From: Sternotherus odoratus | Lineage: Eukaryota; Chordata; Testudines; Kinosternidae | Length of the DNA: 64,000 nucleotides | Reading direction: 5' to 3' | NCBI GenBank assembly: GCA_032164245.1 | Contig: JAVMKO010000001.1 | Span: 17,087,603-17,151,602, forward strand | Part shown: in pieces, positions 53,881-63,293 of the stretch | Layout: every line of letters begins with the position of its first letter | How positions within the stretch are numbered: the first letter of the stretch is position 1 | Translations under genes and position numbers: made by a program | Notes under the pieces: generated by a model | What the model was told of the DNA's origin: nothing | Databases searched by the model: none | What the model saw: only the letters and a program-made list of their open reading frames with translations

Positions 53881-55169
53881 AATCTGTACTTTTGATGTTC
53901 ACTGTGAAGGAACAGAAGGGTGTCAGGGCAGTGCTGTTCTTATTTGTTTGTGCATTAACTATAAAGATATCTGTTATCATGAAAACCTATGAGCAGTTTT
54001 ACAGAAATGGGGCACAGAGACTGTCAATCCAGATTTCAGGGTGTCTTCTTGGATGAACCACTCATGTGCAATACACAGATGTGTTCATAAATCAGTGTCA
54101 GTATCTGTATGCTCAGTGTTGCTTGTTTTTTGATTTGCAAACATCTGTGGAACCATATGGAGTTCCTGTTTATAGGCCGTCCCCAAATTTTGACTATTTT
54201 ATTCCAACTCTATAGTGATTTAAATAACAGCCCACTTTATAGCAATCAGGAGGCCCTGTGATAACAATTCTTGCTAAATTCGAGCGCAGAAGAGTGGCGA
54301 CAGCTGACAAACTTCAAAATGAGGGAGACCGGAATTTTGCAGATTTTCTCTGGTGACTTCAATTTAAGAATTTTGCCTTTCTTCATGAGTTGTAAATAGT
54401 TTCTGAAAAGCATCTGGTTTTTAAAAAAAATATGAGAGCAAGAATATAAGAATTTTAGCAGCGTTCTCTCTTTCAGCTGTTTTGTGTGTTCCGTGGAAAG
54501 CTCCCACAGAGAATACTCTGTTTTCAACAACAGGGAATCATTACTTTATTAGCCTGTTAGAACTGTGACTATAATGTACTGCATACTGTACAATGCTGTT
54601 AGTATCTTCACTGCACTCTTTTTTTTTTTTTTTTTTGCAAGTCCTGATGTAAAAATGACAAGAAGCATTAGACCAAACTACTTTTATTTGAAGTTTTAAA
54701 ATCAACTTACCGGTAGTTGTAATAAAATATTCTCATTAACTGTAGAATTAACAGAACCACTGGATCCATATCTTAATATTTTTGTTTTTGCTTCAGGCAG
54801 AACTTCTTTTAAATGCTTTTAATTATAGACATTTTTAGTGGTCTGTGTGTGCCTATATTTATAATATTAAAGTCCAAAAGAGTACAATGAAATGTGTCCT
54901 TTAAAATGAATTCAGGTGGCAAAGGAATAGTGTTCACTGTTAATTCTGAATACCAAAACCTATTCCACTCATGTTACCCAGCACTTTGCCACAATATTGT
55001 TAGAAAGGTTTATATGAGGTGGCTACAGTCTGCTTGAAGGTATAAATTGTGTCTTATGCCCATAAAGCTGGAGAAATATGGTGATGCAGCTTAAAAAGCC
55101 GAAGTTATGTAATAGGTTTGCTATGCCTTCTGCCTCATGGTCGTTTCTAGACAGGAAAAATATTGCAAT
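53881..55169. other. No recognised genes; 18-base poly-T at 54619-54636
   Basis: AT-rich DNA without identified elements apart from the T run. Confidence 0.5.
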
Positions 55170-55280
55170 GTCACATCATAAAATGAAGGAAATATTATGA
55201 TGATCTAATCTGATTTCTGCATAATACTGACCATGGAATTTCACCCGGTAATTCCTGTATCAAACTCAAAATATCAAATA
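55170..55280 (-). mobile_element. CR1 LINE 3' end fragment (reverse)
   Basis: TATGATGATCTAATCTGATTTC, TGCATAATACTGACCATGG and AATTTCACCCGGTAATTCCT are a reversed CR1 3' end. Confidence 0.75.
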
Positions 55281-55560
55281 GCACAATAACATTTTCACTA
55301 TAGCAGCCATATGAATTTAGTTGTGTTATTTTATAATTCATAGTGGCTGTTTAATTTCTCTCCCCTGATTCCCTCTCCCTGCACCCTTAAATGAATGAAG
55401 AGAACCAAGTCTGGTTCAAGCCAATCTGGGTCTCTCTTGTGCAATCATTCAGTTTGAGCCTTGGATTGGAAGACCCAAGCATCAGTGTTTGACTTGCTCC
55501 CCAACACCTTCCCCAAATTTCTGTGCCTTGCAAACTGCAGGGGGTTCAGCTATTCAGGAG
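55281..55560. other. Left flank of the Gypsy array
   Basis: No element recognised. The sequence immediately before the LTR is CTATTCAGGAG, which has no matching duplicate on the right side of the array. Confidence 0.5.
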
Positions 55561-55684
55561 TGTAAGCGGGCCCCTGACCGCCCTCTTCAAAATATCAGCC
55601 GGAGACTGCTCTGTGGCTTCACCAGTGTCTTTTTATTCTATACTAGCATAAGTGCCCGGCGTTGCTCGGGTCAGTCGGAGGTGG

Positions 55685-56550
55685 GGAGGGGGCAGACAGC
55701 TGACACCCCCTGACCAACCCCAACACCCACACCTCACCCACCCCAACACCTTCCCACCCCCCCAGACCAAACCCGACACCCCCCGGCTCACTTACCCCCC
55801 GACCAAACCCGACACCCCCATCTCACCCCCCCACCAACTGCAAACCCCCCTGACCAACCCCAACACCCACACCTCACCCCTCACCCACCCTGACAACTTC
55901 CCACCCCCCCAGACCAAACCCGACACCCCCCCCAGCTCACGGTGCACTGTGTAGCACACAGATTATTAAATACACTGTTCGGTCGGGGGTGAGGTGGGGG
56001 TGTTGGATTTGCTCAGGGGGTCAGGTGGGGGTGTCGGGTTCGGTCGGGGGTGAGGTGGGGTTGTCGGGTTCGGTCGGGGGGGTCAGGTGGGGTTGTCGGG
56101 TTCGGTCGGGGGGTAAGTGAGCCGGGGGGTGTCGGGTTTGGTCTGGGGGTGTTGCGATTGGTGGGGGGGTGAGGTAGGGGTGTCGGGTTCGGTCAGGGGG
56201 TAAGTGAGCCAGGGGGTGTCGGGTTTGGTCTGGGGGGGTGGGAAGGTGTAGGGGTGGGTGAGGGGTGAGGTGTGGGTGTTGGGGTTGGTCAGGGGGTGTT
56301 GCGGTTTGGTGGGGGGGTAAGTGAGCCGGGGGGGGTCGGGTTTGGTCTGGGCACCCACCCCGACACCTTCCACCCCAGACCAAACCCAACACCCACCCCT
56401 CACCACTCACCCCCCCGACACCTTCCCACCCCCCCAGACCAACCCCGACACCCCCCGGCTCACTTACCCCCCCCGACCGAACCCGACACCCCCACCTCAC
56501 CCCCCCAAGCAAACCCAACACCCCCACCTCACTTACCGTCCCACCAAACC
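55685..56550. repeat. C-rich/G-rich inverted minisatellite
   Basis: From about 55685 to 55940 the + strand is C-rich with units such as CCAGACCAAACCCGACACCC. From about 55978 to 56345 it is G-rich with the inverse units (GGTGTCGGGTTTGGTCTGGG). From 56350 to 56550 it is C-rich again. The centre therefore forms very large inverted repeats. Confidence 0.9.
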
Positions 56551-56559
56551 CAACTCAGA

Positions 56560-56770
56560 TCCTTCGCAGGTGGGGAGGGTGCCCAGAGCCGAGGGATTCC
56601 GGGGACCTTCGCAGGTGTGGGGGGGCACAAAGCTTATGGAGTCCGGGGTTCCATTGGGAGGGGGGAGGGGCAGAGAACTGAGGGATCTCCGGGGTTCCAT
56701 TGGGAGTGGGGAGGGGCAGAGAACTGAGGGATCTCCGGGGTTCCGTTGGAGGAGGGAGGGGTGAGCTGAG
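56560..56770. repeat. GC-rich tandem repeat, about 46-50 bp units
   Basis: GGGGTTCCATTGGGAG followed by GGGGAGGGGCAGAGAACTGA and GGGATCTCC repeats about three times. A related CCTTCGCAGGTGTGGGG pair precedes it. Confidence 0.85.
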
Positions 56771-57734
56771 CGAGTGAGGTGTCTGTTGGAGGGGGGTATT
56801 ATGACATCATCACCACCTAACCGCCCAGACGATGTGATTGGCCCTGAAAGACTTTCACCCCTGGGGGGCGTCAGAGGTGAGATCCGAAAATTTTTCGACC
56901 CTTACCAGCATCTAGACCCTAATACCCCTCACTGTACCAAACTTCAAGTCTCTGGCTCAAACGGTGCGGGAGGAGTTCGCTGTCATACGTACATACATAC
57001 ATACATACACCACTTGACTTTTATATATATAGATAGATAGATATACAGTGCACAAATCCCCACCACCTATATACCGCTTCTTCCCCAGTGCAAGTTTAGG
57101 CTCAGCCTTTCGTCTCTGGCTGGCCTCAGGGTTCACTAGCCCCTTCAGGCTTGCTGCCTCAGCTAGTTGTTACCCTGCTTCTTCCCTTTCTCTCACTCTT
57201 CCTTCTTACCTCCTTCCTTCCTTCCTACCTCTTTCTCCCAGCTCCACAACCCACCCTGGCTTCCTCCCTAGCAGGGCTTATATACCTGAGGAGGCTGCCA
57301 GGTGGAGCCCCTCAAGCCCTCTGCAGTGCAGAGCTACAGCCAGCTGGCCAATTAGCCTGACTCAGCAGGCTGCTTGCAGAGGCTTGTAGCTTCTGCAGGG
57401 GTAAGGAGGGAGCAGGGGCTGACTCAGCAAGTACTTAGTCAGCTGCCTGCTACAAGGAGGAACAGGTCTTATATGAACTAGTATGTGTGTGTTTGGAGGA
57501 AATTCAGAGAGTAATAGATGGAGGCTTCCTCTGAAATAAGAAAGGGGAGGTAAATAGGGGAACCTTTACTGTGTCCCTGCCAGAACAGTGATAAAGGGGG
57601 TGACATCTGATTCCTCCATGGGGCCCAGGTTGTCCCCCCCCCCCCCCCCGCCCCATTCTGATTGAGAGCTCTGGAGGATTCAGGCATAAGCAGTAAACAG
57701 CACAGTACCGTTTTAACTTTTTCCTGTCTGCCTG

Positions 57735-59684
57735 CTACACACCTCCCCCCTTAAGCCCCAGCCCCATCGGGCTGGCTAGGGGCCTTTTCCCCCGCCCCTT
57801 GGGTCGCCATATCACGAGGGGGTTCGCAGGTACTGGGTCCTTAACCTCCACCACAGAGGGCCCGGTCATTCCTCTCCCGCAGGCAAAGCACTGTGGTGGC
57901 ATTGGCTGGCCAAATAGCTTCTCCTCCACCCTCAGGTCATCACACCAGTCACACTGTGGCAGCGCCCCCAACTCCTGCCCAGACTGTGCCTTAAGGCCAG
58001 GGCTCCCCGCGACCTGCTCCTTAGGGGTCACTTTCCCTGCCTTAGTTTCCCCGGCACCCTGGCGCTTAAGGCCAGGATCGGGCGAGGGTTGCTCCGGAGG
58101 CGGAGCACACCACGCCTCAGTTTCCCCTACACCCTTTCTTGGGTTCGGGACCTCTTCCGTGGGTCCTGTCTCCACGGGGTCCTCAGGGGGATCTGTCCCT
58201 TCAGTCACGGGGACCTCACCCCGGACTTCTCCCACATAGGACCCCCGGGGGTTCACCCACTCTTCTCTTTGCTGTCTAGGAGTATTTTGCTCTTTGGTTT
58301 CCGTCTCGGGCGTGAGCCCGTCCCTCTGCTCGGGGGAGCCCCTCTCCCGAGCACTCACCCCCAGCCTTGGGGTACCCTGGGGCCTCAGACCTCCCACCGG
58401 GCCCCAGTCTCTTCCAACTAGCACCGGGCAAGGTAACCGGTCGGGTACCCCCACCCTCTTCCAGCGGAAGCGGCCCTTGATAGTCAGGGGCACTTGGGCC
58501 ACCCTGCAGGGCTTCCTGTCCCCATGCACGCACCCCAGGCCCATCGTAGCCCCTGGGACCAACCATTCAGGGCGGACCAACGCCCGTTTCACTAGGGTGC
58601 AGGGGGCGGCTGTGTCCAGGACTCCCTGGTGGGTTTTTCCCCCCACCCTTACTGACAGGGTGGGTACCCCTTTTTGCCATCCCTGCCCCCACACCTCAGT
58701 CCACCCACACATATCTGCCCAGCCACACTCCATGACGGGGCAGTCCCGTTTCATGTGGCCCGCTTTCCCACATTGCCAGCAGGAAAGCCGGGCCGTCCTC
58801 TCCGGCGCCCCCCGGGATTCCGTCTTTTTCTCCTTCCCCTGGGTTTGGAAAGAGTCCAGGGGCCTGCGCCCCAAGTCCCGGTCTCTTCGGGGCCAGTCCT
58901 CTCCCCGGGGTCCCTCAGCCTCCACATATTCTTCGGTCCGGCGCACCGCAGCCTCCACAGTCTCTGGCTGGTGCCGCCGGACCCAAGTCCGTACGGTCTC
59001 GGGGAGGCTTTGTAGAAACTGTTCTAGTAATATGGAGTCCATTATCTCCTCCCTGGACCGGGCCTCGGGCCTCAGCCAACGGGTTGCCCAGTCCCTCAGT
59101 CTTTGGCTGAACGCCCGGGGCCGCACTGCCGATGTCCAGCGCGCCGCCCGCAGCTTCTGGCGGTATTTTTCTGCCGATAGGCCTACCCGGTCCAGAATAG
59201 CTGCCCTCACGGCATCATAGTCCTGGGCCTCTACAGTCCCCAGGGCCATATAGGCTGCCTGGGCCTCGCCCACAAGATAGGGAGCCAGGCGGAGGGCCCA
59301 GGTGGTCCGGTCCCACCCGGTTGCTGTGGCCACCCTCTCAAAAGTACCCAGAAAGGCATCAGGGTCATCCGCCGGGCTCATTTTACAGAGTCCCCAGCCC
59401 GGCGGTCTGATGCCTTCTCCTGCCCCTCGACTCATCAGCCCCTGCAGGAGGGTTGCCTGGGTACTTGCCTGCTCTTTGATGAAATCTTGCAAGGTCCGTT
59501 ACTGCTCAGCCTGGGCCTGCTGCATGGCCTGGTGGGAGTGCTGCGTGGCCTGCAGGGCCTGCTGGGTCTGTTTCTGCTGCTCAGCCTGGGCCTGCTGCAT
59601 CGCTAGGTGGGTTTGCTGCATGGTCTCCATGGCCTGCTGTGCCTGCTTATGCTGGTCAACCAGCCACTGCAGAGTCCCCTCCAT
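57735..59684 (-). CDS. Gypsy gag-protease polyprotein, unit 1 (one internal stop)
   Basis: The frame begins at ATG 59684, 55 bases after the LTR. It has a Gln-rich coiled-coil start, then a TAA at 59501-59499, then 585 open codons to a TAG that lies inside the 3' LTR. Numbering from codon 1 after 59492: SCAN-like capsid domain at about 105-192 (YRQKLRAARW, RPRAFSQRLRDWATRWL, LLEQFLQSLPETVRTWV); CCHC zinc knuckle at 238-251 (CWQCGKAGHMKRDC); retropepsin-like domain at about 280-365 with DTA at 293-295 and VLVGRDW at 357-363; a Pro/Glu-rich hydrophilic linker; then C514xxC517 and C535xxC538. SCAN domains of vertebrate zinc-finger proteins are known to derive from Gmr1-like Gypsy capsids, which fits. 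No reverse transcriptase or integrase follows. It differs from unit 2 at one residue seen (Val521 here, Ala there). Confidence 0.88.
57740..57754 (-). promoter_or_regulatory. Polypurine tract, unit 1
   Basis: On the - strand, AAGGGGGGAGGTG directly precedes TGTAGCAGG of LTR 1. It would prime plus-strand DNA synthesis. The same bases are read as the last codons of the gag-protease frame. Confidence 0.8.
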
Positions 59685-59719
59685 TGCCGGGCCACCAACC
59701 ACGTCGCTGGTGTTGTCAG

Positions 59720-59737
59720 GTCCCGGACAAGCCCCCA
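59720..59737 (-). promoter_or_regulatory. tRNA-Pro-type primer binding site, unit 1
   Basis: On the - strand, two bases after the LTR end, TGGGGGCTTGTCCGGGAC matches the 18-base site complementary to proline tRNA 3' ends (usually TGGGGGCTCGTCCGGGAT) at 16 positions. Confidence 0.8.
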
Positions 59738-59739
59738 CG

Positions 59740-60519
59740 TGTAAGCGGGCCCCTGACCGCCCTCTTCAAAATATCAGCCGGAGACTGCTCTGTGGCTTCA
59801 CCAGTGTCTTTTTATTCTATATATACAGTGCACAAATCCCCACCACCTATATACCGCTTCTTCCCCAGTGCAAGTTTAGGCTCAGCCTTTCGTCTCTGGC
59901 TGGCCTCAGGGTTCACTAGCCCCTTCAGGCTTGCTGCCTCAGCTAGTTGTTACCCTGCTTCTTCCCTTTCTCTCACTCTTCCTTCTTACCTCCTTCCTTC
60001 CTTCCTACCTCTTTCTCCCAGCTCCACAACCCACCCTGGCTTCCTCCCTAGCAGGGCTTATATACCTGAGGAGGCTGCCAGGTGGAGCCCCTCAAGCCCT
60101 CTGCAGTGCAGAGCTACAGCCAGCTGGCCAATTAGCCTGACTCAGCAGGCTGCTTGCAGAGGCTTGTAGCTTCTGCAGGGGTAAGGAGGGAGCAGGGGCT
60201 GACTCAGCAAGTACTTAGTCAGCTGCCTGCTACAAGGAGGAACAGGTCTTATATGAACTAGTATGTGTGTGTTTGGAGGAAATTCAGAGAGTAATAGATG
60301 GAGGCTTCCTCTGAAATAAGAAAGGGGAGGTAAATAGGGGAACCTTTACTGTGTCCCTGCCAGAACAGTGATAAAGGGGGTGACATCTGATTCCTCCATG
60401 GGGCCCAGGTTGTCCCCCCCCCCCCCCCCGCCCCATTCTGATTGAGAGCTCTGGAGGATTCAGGCATAAGCAGTAAACAGCACAGTACCGTTTTAACTTT
60501 TTCCTGTCTGCCTGCTACA
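59740..60519 (-). mobile_element. Gypsy LTR 2, shared central LTR (780 bp)
   Basis: It starts TGTAGCAGGCAGACAGG and ends CCCGCTTACA on the - strand. It serves as the 5' LTR of unit 1 and the 3' LTR of unit 2. A TATA box (GGTATATAAGCCC, plus coordinates 60056-60066) and an AATAAA signal (59811-59816) are in the right order for transcription into unit 1. A 15-base poly-C on the + strand (about 60415-60429) lies in the U3 part. Confidence 0.95.
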
Positions 60520-62464
60520 CACCTCCCCCCTTAAGCCCCAGCCCCATCGGGCTGGCTAGGGGCCTTTTCCCCCGCCCCTTGGGTCGCCATATCACGAGGG
60601 GGTTCGCAGGTACTGGGTCCTTAACCTCCACCACAGAGGGCCCGGTCATTCCTCTCCCGCAGGCAAAGCACTGTGGTGGCATTGGCTGGCCAAATAGCTT
60701 CTCCTCCGCCCTCAGGTCATCACACCAGTCACACTGTGGCAGCGCCCCCAACTCCTGCCCAGACTGTGCCTTAAGGCCAGGGCTCCCCGCGACCTGCTCC
60801 TTAGGGGTCACTTTCCCTGCCTTAGTTTCCCCGGCACCCTGGCGCTTAAGGCCAGGATCGGGCGAGGGTTGCTCCGGAGGCGGAGCACACCACGCCTCAG
60901 TTTCCCCTACACCCTTTCTTGGGTTCGGGACCTCTTCCGTGGGTCCTGTCTCCACGGGGTCCTCAGGGGGATCTGTCCCTTCAGTCACGGGGACCTCACC
61001 CCGGACTTCTCCCACATAGGACCCCCGGGGGTTCACCCACTCTTCTCTTTGCTGTCTAGGAGTATTTTGCTCTTTGGTTTCCGTCTCGGGCGTGAGCCCG
61101 TCCCTCTGCTCGGGGGAGCCCCTCTCCCGAGCACTCACCCCCAGCCTTGGGGTACCCTGGGGCCTCAGACCTCCCACCGGGCCCCAGTCTCTTCCAACTA
61201 GCACCGGGCAAGGTAACCGGTCGGGTACCCCCACCCTCTTCCAGCGGAAGCGGCCCTTGATAGTCAGGGGCACTTGGGCCACCCTGCAGGGCTTCCTGTC
61301 CCCATGCACGCACCCCAGGCCCATCGTAGCCCCTGGGACCAACCATTCAGGGCGGACCAACGCCCGTTTCACTAGGGTGCAGGGGGCGGCTGTGTCCAGG
61401 ACTCCCTGGTGGGTTTTTCCCCCCACCCTTACTGACAGGGTGGGTACCCCTTTTTGCCATCCCTGCCCCCACACCTCAGTCCACCCACACATATCTGCCC
61501 AGCCACACTCCATGACGGGGCAGTCCCGTTTCATGTGGCCCGCTTTCCCACATTGCCAGCAGGAAAGCCGGGCCGTCCTCTCCGGCGCCCCCCGGGATTC
61601 CGTCTTTTTCTCCTTCCCCTGGGTTTGGAAAGAGTCCAGGGGCCTGCGCCCCAAGTCCCGGTCTCTTCGGGGCCAGTCCTCTCCCCGGGGTCCCTCAGCC
61701 TCCACATATTCTTCGGTCCGGCGCACCGCAGCCTCCACAGTCTCTGGCTGGTGCCGCCGGACCCAAGTCCGTACGGTCTCGGGGAGGCTTTGTAGAAACT
61801 GTTCTAGTAATATGGAGTCCATTATCTCCTCCCTGGACCGGGCCTCGGGCCTCAGCCAACGGGTTGCCCAGTCCCTCAGTCTTTGGCTGAACGCCCGGGG
61901 CCGCACTGCCGATGTCCAGCGCGCCGCCCGCAGCTTCTGGCGGTATTTTTCTGCCGATAGGCCTACCCGGTCCAGAATAGCTGCCCTCACGGCATCATAG
62001 TCCTGGGCCTCTACAGTCCCCAGGGCCATATAGGCTGCCTGGGCCTCGCCCACAAGATAGGGAGCCAGGCGGAGGGCCCAGGTGGTCCGGTCCCACCCGG
62101 TTGCTGTGGCCACCCTCTCAAAAGTACCCAGAAAGGCATCAGGGTCATCCGCCGGGCTCATTTTACAGAGTCCCCAGCCCGGCGGTCTGATGCCTTCTCC
62201 TGCCCCTCGACTCATCAGCCCCTGCAGGAGGGTTGCCTGGGTACTTGCCTGCTCTTTGATGAAATCTTGCAAGGTCCGTTACTGCTCAGCCTGGGCCTGC
62301 TGCATGGCCTGGTGGGAGTGCTGCGTGGCCTGCAGGGCCTGCTGGGTCTGTTTCTGCTGCTCAGCCTGGGCCTGCTGCATCGCTAGGTGGGTTTGCTGCA
62401 TGGTCTCCATGGCCTGCTGTGCCTGCTTATGCTGGTCAACCAGCCACTGCAGAGTCCCCTCCAT
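60515..62464 (-). CDS. Gypsy gag-protease polyprotein, unit 2 (one internal stop)
   Basis: Same organisation as unit 1: ATG at 62464, in-frame TAA at 62281-62279, then 585 codons through the SCAN-like capsid, CCHC knuckle, DTA-type protease and C-terminal CxxC pair, ending at a TAG within LTR 2. I see a single coding difference from unit 1, Ala for Val at residue 521 (G at 60708 where unit 1 has A at 57928). The shared stop shows that both units descend from one already mutated insertion. Translation past the stop would need readthrough or a second start; the downstream frame has no early ATG before Met20 (counted after the stop). Confidence 0.88.
60520..60534 (-). promoter_or_regulatory. Polypurine tract, unit 2
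   Basis: Identical to that of unit 1: AAGGGGGGAGGTG directly before LTR 2 on the - strand. Confidence 0.8.
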
Positions 62465-62499
62465 TGCCGGGCCACCAACCACGTCGCTGGTGTTGTCAG

Positions 62500-62517
62500 G
62501 TCCCGGACAAGCCCCCA
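62500..62517 (-). promoter_or_regulatory. tRNA-Pro-type primer binding site, unit 2
   Basis: The same 18-base site as in unit 1, two bases downstream of LTR 3 on the - strand. Confidence 0.8.
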
Positions 62518-62519
62518 CG

Positions 62520-63293
62520 TGTAAGCGGGCCCCTGACCGCCCTCTTCAAAATATCAGCCGGAGACTGCTCTGTGGCTTCACCAGTGTCTTTTTATTCTAT
62601 ATATACAGTGCACAAATCCCCACCACCTATATACCGCTTCTTCCCCAGTGCAAGTTTAGGCTCAGCCTTTCGTCTCTGGCTGGCCTCAGGGTTCACTAGC
62701 CCCTTCAGGCTTGCTGCCTCAGCTAGTTGTTACCCTGCTTCTTCCCTTTCTCTCACTCTTCCTTCTTACCTCCTTCCTTCCTTCCTACCTCTTTCTCCCA
62801 GCTCCACAACCCACCCTGGCTTCCTCCCTAGCAGGGCTTATATACCTGAGGAGGCTGCCAGGTGGAGCCCCTCAAGCCCTCTGCAGTGCAGAGCTACAGC
62901 CAGCTGGCCAATTAGCCTGACTCAGCAGGCTGCTTGCAGAGGCTTGTAGCTTCTGCAGGGGTAAGGAGGGAGCAGGGGCTGACTCAGCAAGTACTTAGTC
63001 AGCTGCCTGCTACAAGGAGGAACAGGTCTTATATGAACTAGTATGTGTGTGTTTGGAGGAAATTCAGAGAGTAATAGATGGAGGCTTCCTCTGAAATAAG
63101 AAAGGGGAGGTAAATAGGGGAACCTTTACTGTGTCCCTGCCAGAACAGTGATAAAGGGGGTGACATCTGATTCCTCCATGGGGCCCAGGTTGTCCCCCCC
63201 CCCCCCCCCCCCGCCCCATTCTGATTGAGAGCTCTGGAGGATTCAGGCATAAGCAGTAAACAGCACAGTACCGTTTTAACTTTTTCCTGTCTG
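62520..63293 (-). mobile_element. Gypsy LTR 3 (5' LTR of the array), outer end truncated
   Basis: It is identical to LTR 2 as far as I can compare, apart from three extra C in the poly-C tract. The first nine bases on the - strand (TGTAGCAGG) are missing, and the sequence passes from CAGACAGG to unrelated DNA (CCATA). The outer target duplication is therefore lost. Confidence 0.92.

Larger units (their letters stand above)
55643..57041. mobile_element. Retroelement-like insert in LTR 1
   Basis: It begins CTAGCATAAGTGCCCGGCGT and ends with ACTTTTATATATATAGATAG repeats. The last 250 bp (TTCAAGTCTCTGGCTCAAAC, GAGGAGTTCGCTGTCATACG, then CATA repeats) resemble the end of a widespread animal retroelement family that I cannot name with certainty. 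The middle is almost all minisatellite. No protein domain is visible. The TA-rich target makes a duplication impossible to read. Confidence 0.6.
55561..57739 (-). mobile_element. Gypsy LTR 1 (3' LTR of the array), split by an insert
   Basis: The LTR parts are 55561-55642 and about 57042-57739. Together they equal the uninterrupted 780-bp LTR at 59740-60519. On the - strand it starts TGTAGCAGG and ends CCCGCTTACA, with canonical TG...CA ends. The 1.4-kb insert lies just after the AATAAA signal in LTR orientation, in the TATATA stretch. Confidence 0.93.

Noticed and set aside
55652..56764. Proline- and glycine-rich frames of 100-170 aa
   Set aside because: They arise from the C-rich and G-rich minisatellites. 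No domain or codon pattern supports a gene.
57799..59919. + strand frames of 110-308 aa opposite the gag gene
   Set aside because: They are the antisense shadows of the gag-protease frame and repeat identically in the second unit.
60415..60429. Poly-C tract as a functional site
   Set aside because: It differs in length between the LTR copies (three extra C in LTR 3), as expected from slippage or sequencing uncertainty.
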